A DNA stretch of 64,000 bases, taken from the NCBI GenBank assembly GCA_016779205.1, contig JADHOC010000014.1, positions 62,001 through 126,000 on the forward strand, read 5' to 3'. Below the pieces are notes generated by a model, which was not told the DNA's origin, ran no database searches, and was given only the letters and a program-made list of their open reading frames with translations. The translations under genes and the position numbers were made by a program. The stretch's first letter is position 1; each line of letters begins with the position of its first letter. Source of the DNA: Planctomycetota bacterium. GTDB lineage: Bacteria > Planctomycetota > UBA1135 > GCA-002686595. Below, one piece after another: positions 27,230-36,164 of this stretch.

Positions 27230-28321
27230 ATGAGCGTCTCCTGTGGAATCGTAGGCTTGCCGAACGTCGGCAAGAGCACCCTGTTCAACGCCCTCACGGC
27301 GGCCGGTGCCCAGGAGGGGAACTTCCCCTTCTGCACCATCGACCCCAACGTGGCGGTGGCGGCCGTGCCGGACCCGAACCTGGAGACCATCCACCGGTTC
27401 ATCCAGACGGACAAGGTCATCCCCGCGTCGGTGAAGATCGTCGATATCGCCGGCCTGATCGCCGGCGCGTCCAAGGGGGAGGGCCTCGGGAACAAGTTCC
27501 TCTCGAACATCCGCGAGACCGACGCGATCATGCACGTGGTGCGCTGCTTCGGCGGCTCCAAGGTCGTGCGTGAGGAGCCGGTCGATCCGCTGAAGGACAT
27601 CGAGGTGATCGAGCTCGAGCTGGCGCTTGCAGACCTCGACACCGTGGACCGCGCCATCGAGCGGGTGTCCAAGAAGGCGCGCTCGGGGGACAAGGACTCC
27701 CTCGAGCAGAAGGAGCTCTTCGAGCGGGCGAAGGCCATGCTCGAGAACGGTGACCTGCTGCGCACCCACGGCTGGACGGACCGCGAGCGGCTGCTCCTCA
27801 AGCCCCTGTGCCTCATGTCCACCAAGCGGATGCTCTACGTGGCCAACGTCACCGACGAAGACCTGGACGGTTCGTCCGACTACGCCAAGGCCGTGGCGGC
27901 CCGGGCGGAGGCCACCGGCTCCGAGTGGATCCCCATCTGCGGCGACATCGAGTCGGAGCTGCGCAACATGGAGGACGAGGAGCGGGACCTCTTCATGGCG
28001 GACCTCGGGATCGAGTCCCTCGGCCTCGACCGGCTCATCCAGGCCACCTACAAGCTGCTCGGCCTGCAGACCTACTACACCGCCGGCGAGAAGGAGATCC
28101 GAGCCTGGACGACGGCCACCGGCTCCAAGGCCCCCGAGGCCGCCGGCGTCATCCACACCGACTTCGAGAAGGCCTTCATCCGGGCCGAGGTCTACGCGGT
28201 GCAGGACCTCGTGGACCACGAGTCGGAGACCGCCATCCGCGCCGCGGGCAAGCTCCGCACGGAGGGCCGCGACTACGTCATGCGGGAAGGGGACGTGTGC
28301 CACTTCCTGATCGGGAAGTGA
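27230..28321 (+). CDS. ychF: Ribosome-associated ATPase YchF (Obg-like)
   Basis: A 363-residue Obg-family P-loop protein of exact family length. It has GLPNVGKSTLFNALT (G1), NFPFCTIDPN (switch I), DIAGLIAGASKGEGLGNKFL (G3) and NVTDED in place of the usual NKxD guanine-specificity motif, consistent with ATP preference. A coiled coil and the C-terminal TGS domain (EIRAWTTATGSKAPEAAGVIHTDFEKAFIRAEV) complete it. It binds ribosomes and modulates stress responses. A 19-bp hairpin terminator follows its stop. Confidence 0.96.
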   Translation: MSVSCGIVGLPNVGKSTLFNALTAAGAQEGNFPFCTIDPNVAVAAVPDPNLETIHRFIQTDKVIPASVKIVDIAGLIAGASKGEGLGNKFLSNIRETDAIMHVVRCFGGSKVVREEPVDPLKDIEVIELELALADLDTVDRAIERVSKKARSGDKDSLEQKELFERAKAMLENGDLLRTHGWTDRERLLLKPLCLMSTKRMLYVANVTDEDLDGSSDYAKAVAARAEATGSEWIPICGDIESELRNMEDEERDLFMADLGIESLGLDRLIQATYKLLGLQTYYTAGEKEIRAWTTATGSKAPEAAGVIHTDFEKAFIRAEVYAVQDLVDHESETAIRAAGKLRTEGRDYVMREGDVCHFLIGK

Positions 28322-28345
28322 GGGCGCGGCCTGCCCGGCCCTGAA

Positions 28346-28388
28346 CAGGACGGCCCCCCGGAGACTGGATCTCCGGGGGGCCGTCCTG
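28346..28388. terminator. Perfect 19-bp stem, bidirectional terminator between convergent genes
   Basis: Left arm 28346-28364 and right arm 28370-28388 are exact reverse complements around a five-base loop CTGGA. It lies between the ychF stop and the stop of the opposite-strand secreted protein. There is no long T tract on either side, so efficiency as an intrinsic terminator is inferred from stem strength and position. Confidence 0.75.
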
Positions 28389-28408
28389 GTTGGGCGCGGG
28401 GCCCTGGA

Positions 28409-29389
28409 TCACTGGAAGGTGATCTCGTACCCGTCCGTGAAGTTGGACGTGGCGGTCCCGTTCACCGCGTCACGGTTCCAGAGCTGGAAGAAGTAGGTCT
28501 CTCCCGCCGCGACGGCGATCGCGCCGTTGGGCTGGGGGACCGCGGTGTTGTCCACCGCCAGGGAGATGGTCCCGGAGGCGCCGGAGCTCATGATCTGCCC
28601 GGGGCCCACGTAGCGCCCGATGGATCCGCCGAGGCACAGGTTGCCCTCGCTCCCGCCGGGGTTCTGCACGAAGCCGGAGGTCGAGGCGACCAGGAAGAAG
28701 CCGAACGAGTTGAGCGGGAGGTCATTGGCCTCGAGCACCAGGTCGTTGCTGGCCACCACGGCGGAGCCGGTGGCGCTCATGGAGGCGGCCGCCCCGGTGG
28801 AGTTCAGCTCGGCCTGGCAGTAATTCGTGCCGATGCTGGGGGCCGAGCCCGTGCAGAAGGAGCCGTTCCACACGCGCGGGGTGAACACGCTCCCGCCGAC
28901 GAAGGGCGCGGAGCAGCTCGAGCCCAGCTCGATGGTCATGTTGCCGTCGGTGAACAGCTGGTTGGATCCGTTGCCGTTGGTGTACGGGTTGCCGCCCTCC
29001 GTGTAGACGATCGCCACGCCGGTCACGCCACCGGGCACGAAGTCGAAGGGGGCGATCAGCGGGACGGGGGTCGGGTTCCCCGAGCCCAGTGCGAGGGCGG
29101 TCCCGTCTCCCTGGGCCACGAGGGTCCAGCCGGTCGGGTCCTGCTCGGAGCCGACGTACGTCCCCGACCGCGTCCAGACCTCGAGGTTCACTGTCGACCC
29201 GGCGGCGACGTTGAAGTTGGCCTCGAGGCTCACGACGGTGGTGGGGTTGAGGACGGTGACGTCCATGTAGTTCGCCCAGCCGGTGGCGCCGCCGTTGTTG
29301 CTGGCGAAGGTGGTCTGGAGGCAGGTCTGTGCCGTTGCCGTCCCGGAGCAGAGTGCGGCGGCGGCGGCGGAGAGGAGCAGGGCTTTCAT
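28409..29389 (-). CDS. Secreted protein with a planctomycete-type C-terminal module
   Basis: A 326-residue protein with a signal peptide (MKALLLSAAAAALCSGTATAQ). Residues about 22-185 are beta-rich with Asn, Gly and Thr repeats (YMDVTVLNPTTVVSLEANFNV, GVAIVYTEGGNPY) and resemble an extracellular carbohydrate- or surface-binding fold. Residues about 189-326 form a module with LPLNSFGFFLV, NPGGSEGNLCLGGSIGRYVG and ATSNFTDGYEITFQ that recurs in the gene at 33406-35142. Paired cysteines (CQAE, NLCL) may form a disulfide. No catalytic motif is evident; a surface or anchoring role is inferred. Confidence 0.75.
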   Translation of the reverse strand: MKALLLSAAAAALCSGTATAQTCLQTTFASNNGGATGWANYMDVTVLNPTTVVSLEANFNVAAGSTVNLEVWTRSGTYVGSEQDPTGWTLVAQGDGTALALGSGNPTPVPLIAPFDFVPGGVTGVAIVYTEGGNPYTNGNGSNQLFTDGNMTIELGSSCSAPFVGGSVFTPRVWNGSFCTGSAPSIGTNYCQAELNSTGAAASMSATGSAVVASNDLVLEANDLPLNSFGFFLVASTSGFVQNPGGSEGNLCLGGSIGRYVGPGQIMSSGASGTISLAVDNTAVPQPNGAIAVAAGETYFFQLWNRDAVNGTATSNFTDGYEITFQ

Positions 29390-29621
29390 GGGCAGTTGGG
29401 GGAAGGGGTTGAACAAGTTGGAAAGGCACGTCGAGCCTACCAAAGCCGGGCAGCCCCGCTCGCGACCGCGGAAGGCATGGCCCCTGGGAGCCCTGGGTCG
29501 CCCCTCGCCTCCGGATGGGACGGCCTCTGCCTGCGGGCCCCCCCAGGTCCAGGGACGACGCGGCGCCACCGATCCGTGCCCGGGGGAGGGAATCGGAGCG
29601 TGGGCGGGGTAGGGTCTCCCC

Positions 29622-30248
29622 ATGCACGCCACAGGTGACGCCAGCACATGCATCGTCTTCGACTTCGAGACCACCGGGCTCTCTCCGGGCCAGGGGGATC
29701 GCTCGATCGAGATCGGCGCCGTCCGGCTCGAGCGCGGCGTCCCGGTGGACCGCTTCCAGTCGCTCATGAACCCCGGCGTGCCGGTCTCCTCCTTCATCGA
29801 GGAGTACACGGGGATCAGCAACGCCATGCTCCGCGACGCGGAACCCTGCGAGGACGTCATGGAGCGCTTCGCCGCGTTCGCGAGGGGAGCCAACCTCGTG
29901 GCGCACAACGCCTCCTTTGACCGCCGCTTCCTCGAGGCCGAATTCGGGCGGCTCGGGCGCCAGCCGGACGGGGACCTCGCGTGCTCGATGCTGGCGGCGC
30001 GGCGGCTCTGCCCCGAGGCGCCCAATCACCGGCTGGGCACCCTCGTAGAGCACCTGGAGCTCCCCACCGAGGGGACCTTCCACCGCGCGCTCGCGGACGC
30101 AGAGATGACCGCCGCCCTGTGGCTCCGGCTCCTCGACCTCCTGGCGGAGCGCGGCCCCCGCCGGGTGGGCTTCTCCGACATGGTGCGGCTCTGTCAGACG
30201 AGCAAGGCGGACCTCGGCAAGCTGGTCGACCAGCTCTGCCACGCCTGA
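29622..30248 (+). CDS. DnaQ-like DEDDh 3'-5' exonuclease
   Basis: A 208-residue RNase-T/DnaQ-fold nuclease. The four acidic residues and the general-base His are visible: VFDFETTGLS (Asp, Glu), LVAHNASFDRRFL (Asp) and FHRALADAEMTAALW (His, Asp), the DEDDh arrangement. It could be a DNA polymerase III epsilon-type proofreading subunit or an exonuclease of the same fold used in repair. The C-terminal 30 residues (VGFSDMVRLCQTSKADLGKL) are outside the nuclease core and unassigned. No partner gene is adjacent. Confidence 0.88.
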   Translation: MHATGDASTCIVFDFETTGLSPGQGDRSIEIGAVRLERGVPVDRFQSLMNPGVPVSSFIEEYTGISNAMLRDAEPCEDVMERFAAFARGANLVAHNASFDRRFLEAEFGRLGRQPDGDLACSMLAARRLCPEAPNHRLGTLVEHLELPTEGTFHRALADAEMTAALWLRLLDLLAERGPRRVGFSDMVRLCQTSKADLGKLVDQLCHA

Positions 30249-30348
30249 GGCGCGGAGTTATCCTCGAGGGCCCATCCCAACCCACCGGCAGGGCCGCCGT
30301 ATCGGGCTCCTTCGCCGCCGCTCCTGGCGCCCCACCCCGCTCATCGCC

Positions 30349-33270
30349 ATGCGTCTCCTCCTCGTCCTGATCGTGCTCGCGGCCGGCCTCCTGGGGGGCG
30401 GCATGCTGCTGCTCCGAGACCCCGGAACCTCCTTGGACGCGGCTACCCCGCTCGTGGGGGAGGCGGCCGCTCCGGCGGCGATCGGTGGCGATGCGGCGGA
30501 CCCCGAGCTCGCCTCCCTGACTCCAAGGGCCGAGGAACTCGCCCGGGAGGAGGCGACGGGGGAGGTGGCACCGGCCATGGCCGCCGTGACCGAAGCGGCC
30601 TCGAGCGGGGACCGCGCTGCGCCCAAGGCCGCTGTCGAGGGGCGTGTGCTGGGGGCCGCCTCCCGCGCGCTCGCGGGGGCGGAGGTGAGGCTCTACGGGG
30701 GCGGGGATCGCCCGGATGAACCCAGCGAGACCTGCGATGACGAGGGCCGCTTTCTGGTGCAGGGGGCCGGCGGGAAGGCCCAGCTCGAGGTGGCCTCCCC
30801 GGGCTACGTGACGCTGAAGAGGGAGCTCCGCCTCGAGACCGGCTCGACCCTCGAGCTCGGCGACCTCTCCCTCGTGCAGGGAGGCCTGCTCACGGGACGG
30901 GTGGTGGATCGAGAGGGGAGGGGGGTCGCCGGGGCTCGGATCCGGGCCGGGAAGGACTCCAGCATCCAGGACCTGATCCTCGGCTTCGGCGAGCGGTCCG
31001 AGGGCGTCGAGACCGACTCGGACGGCCGCTTCACGATCACCGACCAGGCCGTCGGGCCGTACGAGTACAGGGTGAGCCACGAGGCGTTCGTCGCGGCGGA
31101 GTTCACCGGCGAGCTGAGCCGGGCGGGCGGCAAGGTCGAGGGGATCCTGGTCACGCTCGGGCGAGGCGGCGTCGTCGAGGGGCGGGTCACCGGTCGACCC
31201 CAGTGGCACGGGGAGGCTTCCTGGCGCGTCTCGGCGACCCGGTCGGGCCAGGGCTTCTGGGCCCTGGGCAGCGGTATCGGGCCCGGGGACCGAGAGGCAG
31301 AGGTCGCTCTGGACGGGCGCTTCCGCCTCACCGGCCTCGATCCTGAAGCCGACTACGGGGTCAAGCTCGAGGGCTCCGGCGGCGGCATCCTCCCCGGGCA
31401 ATCCCAACGCTCGAACAGCGTCACGGTCCGCGCCGGTGATCGCGGGGTCGAGGTCCCCTACAGCGAGGGCGCCACCGTGGAGATGCGGCTGGTGGACGAG
31501 GAGGGGGAGCCGGTGCTCCTCGCGGAGGTGCTGGCGGGCTTCGATTGGGCGTCGCAGGTGATCCCGGAGGACGAGGAGCTGGCCGGGGGGGTCGCTCGGG
31601 TGGAGCGCCTCTTCCCCGAGGAGGGCGGCCAGGTCCTCCAGGTCGAGGTGAAGGCCCAGGGCAAGGCGCCCTGGAAGGGGGAGGTCCGGGTCCAGCCGGA
31701 TGAGCGGGTGGACCTCAGGGTGGTGCGCCTCCTCTCACGCGCTTCCCTGCGGGTGACCGTGCTCACCGCGGAGGGTGACCCGCTCCAGGGCGCCAGGGTG
31801 CGGGCGACGGAGCACGTTCCCTCGGCCGGGAACGGGAGCCGGACCATCAGGCGGCGCGTGAGCATGAGCATGAGCTCCGAGGGCCCGGGGGACCTGCCCA
31901 TGCCGGTGGACCTCTCCGGTCCTTCTGCGAGCGGTGAGACCGACGGCGAGGGCGTCTGCGTGCTCGCCCTGGAGGAGGGGTCGACCGTGGACGTGACGGT
32001 CTCCCACGCCGATCATCCGCAGACGCGCACGGGGCCGGTGACCGTGTCGTCCTCGGGGACGACCACCGAGCACCTCGTCCGGCTCCCCGCGCCTGGATGG
32101 GTGGCGGTGACCGTGGTGGACGGCTCCGGCCGTGTGCTCCCGGACGCCATCGTGGAGTTCCGCCAGGACGGTGGGCGCCGGAGCAAGGAGCACGAACCGG
32201 CGCGGACGGGCCCCGATGGAGTCGTCACCCTCGGTGCATTCTCGGCGGGTCCGGCGCGCTTCCGGGTGGGCGAAGAGCCCGCCCAGGGTGGGATGATCTC
32301 CCTCGACTTCGAGGGTCTTGGCGTCGGCGGCGGGGATGACGGAGCCTGGACCGAGGCCAAGGTGGTCGAGGGTGCGATCACGGAGCTGACCCTCGTGGCA
32401 CCGAACCGGGTGGTGGTCACAGGTGTGGTCACCGAGAACGGCCAGCCCCTGGCCGGGGCGCGGGTCGTGCTGGCGACTTCCAAGGGCTCCGGGGCGGGGT
32501 TCCCAATCCTGGGGCTCGGCCCCGCGGGACCGAGCACCGAGACCGACGGACGGGGCGAATTTCGGTTCGACGCGGTGACCGAGGGGGAGTACGAGCTCCG
32601 CGTCAGCCACCCCACGCGGATCATGGATGACCGCTTCGACGCCGAGGTGGAGGCCATCGATACCCGCTTCGAGATGGACCTGCCGGTGACCCTCATCGAG
32701 GGGCGAGTGCTGGGCTCGAAGGGCAAGCCTGCGGCAGGCGTGCGGGTCTCCGCGCGTCGGCCCCAGGCCGGCGGGCAGCGATCCATCGGCATCGTGATGG
32801 TCGGCTCCTCGGGGGGAGGTGCCCAGGTCATCGGGGGCGAGGCTGACCTCTCCGAGCCGGTTCGGACGGACGAGGACGGCCGCTACTCCCTGCGCGGCGT
32901 GGCTGGAGGCGTGGAGCTGATCGTGACCGCTCAGAGCGATGAGGACGGGTCGGTGGAGTCGGAGCCCATGGTGGTCGACGCCGGGACCCTCACCGAGGGC
33001 GTCGATCTGCGCTTCCCCGAGGCCGGGACCGTCACGGTCCTCGTGGAGGGCGGCGCGGCGGGTGTCATGGTCATGGCTCGCGCGCCGGGAGGAGGTACAC
33101 CGCAGCTGAAGCAGGTGGTGGATGGCCGCGCGGTCTTCAGCGGCCTGGCCCCGGGGAGGCACCGGTTCAGTCTTGTAGGGGCACCCACAGAAGGCTCGGC
33201 ACGCACTGAGTCGCAATCCGTCGAGGTGCAGGCCGGCCAGGAGCACGAGGTGCGCCTCGGCGTGAACTGA
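30349..33270 (+). CDS. Large envelope protein with repeated carboxypeptidase-regulatory-like (CarboxypepD_reg) domains
   Basis: A 973-residue protein beginning MRLLLVLIVLAAGLLGGGMLLL, a membrane anchor or signal. It then repeats Ig-like prealbumin folds: VEGRVLGAASRALAGAEVRLYGG, GRVVDREGRGVAGARIRAG with ETDSDGRFTITDQ, VTGVVTENGQPLAGARVVLAT with ETDGRGEFRFDAVTEGEYELRVSHP, and IEGRVLGSKGKPAAGVRVSARRP with RTDEDGRYSLRGVAGGVELIV. Such domains bind surfaces or stabilise larger envelope proteins. No catalytic residues are visible. It stands alone between convergent and divergent neighbours; substrate unknown. Confidence 0.8.
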   Translation: MRLLLVLIVLAAGLLGGGMLLLRDPGTSLDAATPLVGEAAAPAAIGGDAADPELASLTPRAEELAREEATGEVAPAMAAVTEAASSGDRAAPKAAVEGRVLGAASRALAGAEVRLYGGGDRPDEPSETCDDEGRFLVQGAGGKAQLEVASPGYVTLKRELRLETGSTLELGDLSLVQGGLLTGRVVDREGRGVAGARIRAGKDSSIQDLILGFGERSEGVETDSDGRFTITDQAVGPYEYRVSHEAFVAAEFTGELSRAGGKVEGILVTLGRGGVVEGRVTGRPQWHGEASWRVSATRSGQGFWALGSGIGPGDREAEVALDGRFRLTGLDPEADYGVKLEGSGGGILPGQSQRSNSVTVRAGDRGVEVPYSEGATVEMRLVDEEGEPVLLAEVLAGFDWASQVIPEDEELAGGVARVERLFPEEGGQVLQVEVKAQGKAPWKGEVRVQPDERVDLRVVRLLSRASLRVTVLTAEGDPLQGARVRATEHVPSAGNGSRTIRRRVSMSMSSEGPGDLPMPVDLSGPSASGETDGEGVCVLALEEGSTVDVTVSHADHPQTRTGPVTVSSSGTTTEHLVRLPAPGWVAVTVVDGSGRVLPDAIVEFRQDGGRRSKEHEPARTGPDGVVTLGAFSAGPARFRVGEEPAQGGMISLDFEGLGVGGGDDGAWTEAKVVEGAITELTLVAPNRVVVTGVVTENGQPLAGARVVLATSKGSGAGFPILGLGPAGPSTETDGRGEFRFDAVTEGEYELRVSHPTRIMDDRFDAEVEAIDTRFEMDLPVTLIEGRVLGSKGKPAAGVRVSARRPQAGGQRSIGIVMVGSSGGGAQVIGGEADLSEPVRTDEDGRYSLRGVAGGVELIVTAQSDEDGSVESEPMVVDAGTLTEGVDLRFPEAGTVTVLVEGGAAGVMVMARAPGGGTPQLKQVVDGRAVFSGLAPGRHRFSLVGAPTEGSARTESQSVEVQAGQEHEVRLGVN

Positions 33271-33279
33271 CGCACCGGT

Positions 33280-33362
33280 CGGACGGCGCCGTCCGTCCTG
33301 TCCGGGCAGAGTGGGCCTGGAACGAGGCGGCCCCGACAGCGCCCTGGGCGCTGGCGGGGCCG
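33280..33362. terminator. Palindrome plus GC hairpin between convergent genes
   Basis: CGGACGGCGCCGTCCG (33280-33295) is a perfect 16-base palindrome. A second structure pairs CGGCCCCG (33328-33335) with CGGGGCCG (33355-33362), with more pairing inside through AGCGCC and GGCGCT. The stretch separates two converging genes, so a shared terminator is likely. There is no T tract. Confidence 0.5.
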
Positions 33363-33405
33363 TCGATCGGAGCCCCGGAATCTCCCGCGGCGCCGCCCAC
33401 GGGGC

Positions 33406-35142
33406 TCACTGGAAGGTGAGCCGGACGCCGTCGGTGAAGTTGGACGTGGCGAAGAAGATGGCCGTGTCCCGGTGCCAGGCCTGGAAGGACCAGCTCTCGC
33501 CAGCGACCGCGGCGACCGAGCCGGTGGGCTGGGGGATGGCACCCAGGTCGAGGGTCAGGGAGAACGCGCCGGCGGTGCCGGTGTTCAGGATCTGCCCCGC
33601 GCCCACGTAGCGGCCGATGGAGCCCGAGAGGCACAGGTTGCCGGCGCTGCCGCCGGGGTTCAGGGCGAACCCGCGGGTGCGGCTGGCGATGAAGAACCCG
33701 AAGGCGTTCAGCGGCAGGCGGGAGGCCGTGAGGGTCACGTTGTTCTGGCTGACGTCCAGGGAGCCGCTGGCGTCGATGCGCCCGACCTGGCCCGTGGAGT
33801 TGGGGTTGGAAGCGCAGAACACCGCGCCGATGTTGCTGCTCGCCTCGTAGGCGCCCATGTCGACGATGGGCGCGGTGCCCGCGCCGGTGTCGGGGACGGT
33901 GGGCTCGTCGAACCGTCGGCGGGCGCCGTCGGCGTCGGCCTCCGTGAAGCCCGCCAGCAGGCTGGCGTTGTCACCGGCGTCGATGCCGGGCGAGGGGACC
34001 TGGAGTCGGAAGTTGCCGGCCGCCTGATCCACGAAGAGCGGGGCCGCGCTGATGTTGCCGGTGCCCGTGAAGCCGCCCTCCACCAGGCAGTGCCGGACGT
34101 TGGCGCCGTTGGACACCTGATTGAAGGGGCCCTGCGCGCCGCCCGGACCGGTGTTGGCCCAGAGGATCGTGTTGCGGATCGTCGGGGTCGCGCCCTGGAC
34201 GCGGATGCCGCCGGCCGCCTGGGAGGTGGAGCTGTTGCCGACGATGGTGCAGTTGCGCACCCGGGTCGAACCGCCTGAACCGATCCAGAGGGCCCCGCCG
34301 CCCGAGGAGCCCGTGGCGACGTTCCCGGTGAAGACGGAGTTGAGGACGGAGACGTTCCCCGTGGAGAAGATCTCGAGGGCGCCCGCGCGGGACGCGCGGT
34401 TGCCCTCGAACCAGCAGCCGTCGTAGACCACCGCGCCGCCCGTGGCGATGTCGAAGGCGCCCCCGAAGGCGCCGCCCACGTTGTCGCGGAAGGAGCAGTT
34501 GATGAAGTCGGGGCCGGAGCTGTTGATGTAGCCCGCGCCGCCGCCGAAGGTGCAGCGGTTGGCCACGAAGTCACAGTTGCGGATGGTCGGGTTCACGTTG
34601 CCCACGCAGAGGATCCCGCCGCCCCGGTCGGCGTTGCCGCTGGAGCTGCCGTTGGAGTTGCCGCCGGTGATGGTGAAGCCGTCGAGCACCGCGGAGGCGT
34701 TGGTCCCCTGGGTGCGGACCACGTGGTAGGAGTTCTCGGCGTTGCCGCTGAAGTTGGGGCCGTCGTTGCCGTTCAGGTCGGCGGTCAGGATCGAGGGGGC
34801 GACGCCGAAGGCGGGGCGCTCGTCGGGGGAGGACTCGCCGCCCGCGAAGCCCCCGTAGATCTCCACGTCGTTCTGCAGGCGGAAGGAGAGCGCGCGGCTC
34901 CCCGAGTTGTTCGTGCGGTAGGTGCCGTCAGCCACGAAGACCTGGTCCCCGGGGATGGTGACGCCGAGGGCCGCCTGCAGGCCGTCGGTGCCCTGGAAGG
35001 CGTTGGCCCAGGAGGACCCGTCGTTGGCGCCGGTGGTCAGGTTGGCGTCCACGTGGACGGTCTGGGCCGCGGCGGCGCCCACGAGGGCGAGGCCAGGGGC
35101 GAGGCGGGCGGCGAGGTGGGCGGCGAGCTGGTTCAGGCGCAT
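33406..35142 (-). CDS. Secreted right-handed beta-helix (choice-of-anchor Q type) protein with shared C-terminal module
   Basis: A 578-residue protein with a signal peptide (ARLAPGLALVGAAAAQT). It opens with VHVDANLTTGANDGSSWANAFQG and GDQVFVADGTYRTN, the start of Pel9A/choice-of-anchor Q beta-helix proteins. Helix rungs follow, rich in NCxFxxN-type turns: TIRNCDFVANRCTFGG, FINCSFRDNVGGAFGG, VLNSVFTGNVATGSSGG and RVRNCTIVGNSS. Residues about 439-578 repeat the C-terminal module of the protein at 28409-29389. Polysaccharide binding or lyase action is common for the fold but no catalytic residue can be assigned. Confidence 0.85.
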   Translation of the reverse strand: MRLNQLAAHLAARLAPGLALVGAAAAQTVHVDANLTTGANDGSSWANAFQGTDGLQAALGVTIPGDQVFVADGTYRTNNSGSRALSFRLQNDVEIYGGFAGGESSPDERPAFGVAPSILTADLNGNDGPNFSGNAENSYHVVRTQGTNASAVLDGFTITGGNSNGSSSGNADRGGGILCVGNVNPTIRNCDFVANRCTFGGGAGYINSSGPDFINCSFRDNVGGAFGGAFDIATGGAVVYDGCWFEGNRASRAGALEIFSTGNVSVLNSVFTGNVATGSSGGGALWIGSGGSTRVRNCTIVGNSSTSQAAGGIRVQGATPTIRNTILWANTGPGGAQGPFNQVSNGANVRHCLVEGGFTGTGNISAAPLFVDQAAGNFRLQVPSPGIDAGDNASLLAGFTEADADGARRRFDEPTVPDTGAGTAPIVDMGAYEASSNIGAVFCASNPNSTGQVGRIDASGSLDVSQNNVTLTASRLPLNAFGFFIASRTRGFALNPGGSAGNLCLSGSIGRYVGAGQILNTGTAGAFSLTLDLGAIPQPTGSVAAVAGESWSFQAWHRDTAIFFATSNFTDGVRLTFQ

Positions 35143-35369
35143 GTTCGGGGGCCTCGGGTGAGTGGGACCTTCGGTCGGGAAGGGGAGCCGCCCAGGGAGC
35201 GGCGGCGCCCCATTGCAACCGCCACGGGCCCTTGCGGGTGCGATCCGGGGCAGATTGCCTTCGCCGTGTCTCGATCACGGTCCGGCCCCTGGGGTCGGCC
35301 CCGCGGCCGGGCCAGACGCTATCCTCGCGCCCGATGCTCCCCCTCCTCTGCCGCCCTGCGCGATGCCCC

Positions 35370-36164
35370 ATGCGCGCCCTGCTGGCGGCGGGCCTGATGC
35401 TCCTGGGGGGCGGGTGTGGAGAGCCCCCTCGGACGCAGGGCGAGGCGGAGGCGGGCTTCACCGTCGCCGCCGCCTCCAGCCTCGCCGGGGTCGTGGAGGA
35501 CCTCGTGGCCGGTTGGGTGGCAGCGGGCGAGCCGGCCCCTCGGCTGACCCTCGGCTCGAGCTCGACCCTGGCGCGGCAGCTCGAGGGCGGAGCGCCCTTC
35601 GACGTCTTCCTCTCCGCGGATGAGCGCTGGATCGACGAGCTCTCGGCGAACGGACGGTTGGACGGCGACGCGCGGGTGGAGCTCGCGCGGGGCCGGCTCG
35701 TGGTGGCGCACCGCTCGCCGGGGCCCGGCGTTGCCTCGATGGCGACCGCTCCTCCGGCGGACAGCGCGGCGTTCCCCCCCGGGCGTTGGACCACGGGGGA
35801 CCCGGACTTCGTGCCCCTGGGCCAGTACGCCCGGGAGGCCCTCGTGGCGGACGGCGCGTGGCCTGGCCTGTCGGACGGGTTGATCCCTGCCGGGAGCGCG
35901 CGCGCCGCCCTGCGGCTCCTGGAGCTCGGGGAGGTGGACTGGGCGATCCTGTACCGCTCCGACGCGGTCGGGTCCGGGTCGGTCCAGGTCCTCCGGGACC
36001 TCGACGCGGCCCTCCATCGACCGATCCGGTACTGCGCGGCCGCCGCGCCCTCGGCGGGGCCGGGGGCGAGGCGGTTCCTGGCCAGGCTCGCCGGGGGCGA
36101 GGCAGCGGCGAGCCTCGCGGCCCGCGGGTTCCTGCCGGCGGAGCCGGGGGGAGAGGCGCGATGA
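35370..36164 (+). CDS. modA: Molybdate ABC transporter, substrate-binding lipoprotein
   Basis: A 264-residue lipoprotein (MRALLAAGLMLLGGGC, Cys16). It shows the ModA pattern: FTVAAASSLAGVVEDLVAGW, LGSSSTLARQLEGGAPFDVFLSADERWID, then PAGSARAALRLLELGEVDWAILYRSDA. The SSS residues and the later Tyr/Asp-rich loop form the oxyanion site in known ModA proteins, which bind molybdate or tungstate. The start is chosen at the lipoprotein signal rather than longer upstream frames. The stop overlaps the modB start (ATGA). Confidence 0.88.
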   Translation: MRALLAAGLMLLGGGCGEPPRTQGEAEAGFTVAAASSLAGVVEDLVAGWVAAGEPAPRLTLGSSSTLARQLEGGAPFDVFLSADERWIDELSANGRLDGDARVELARGRLVVAHRSPGPGVASMATAPPADSAAFPPGRWTTGDPDFVPLGQYAREALVADGAWPGLSDGLIPAGSARAALRLLELGEVDWAILYRSDAVGSGSVQVLRDLDAALHRPIRYCAAAAPSAGPGARRFLARLAGGEAAASLAARGFLPAEPGGEAR

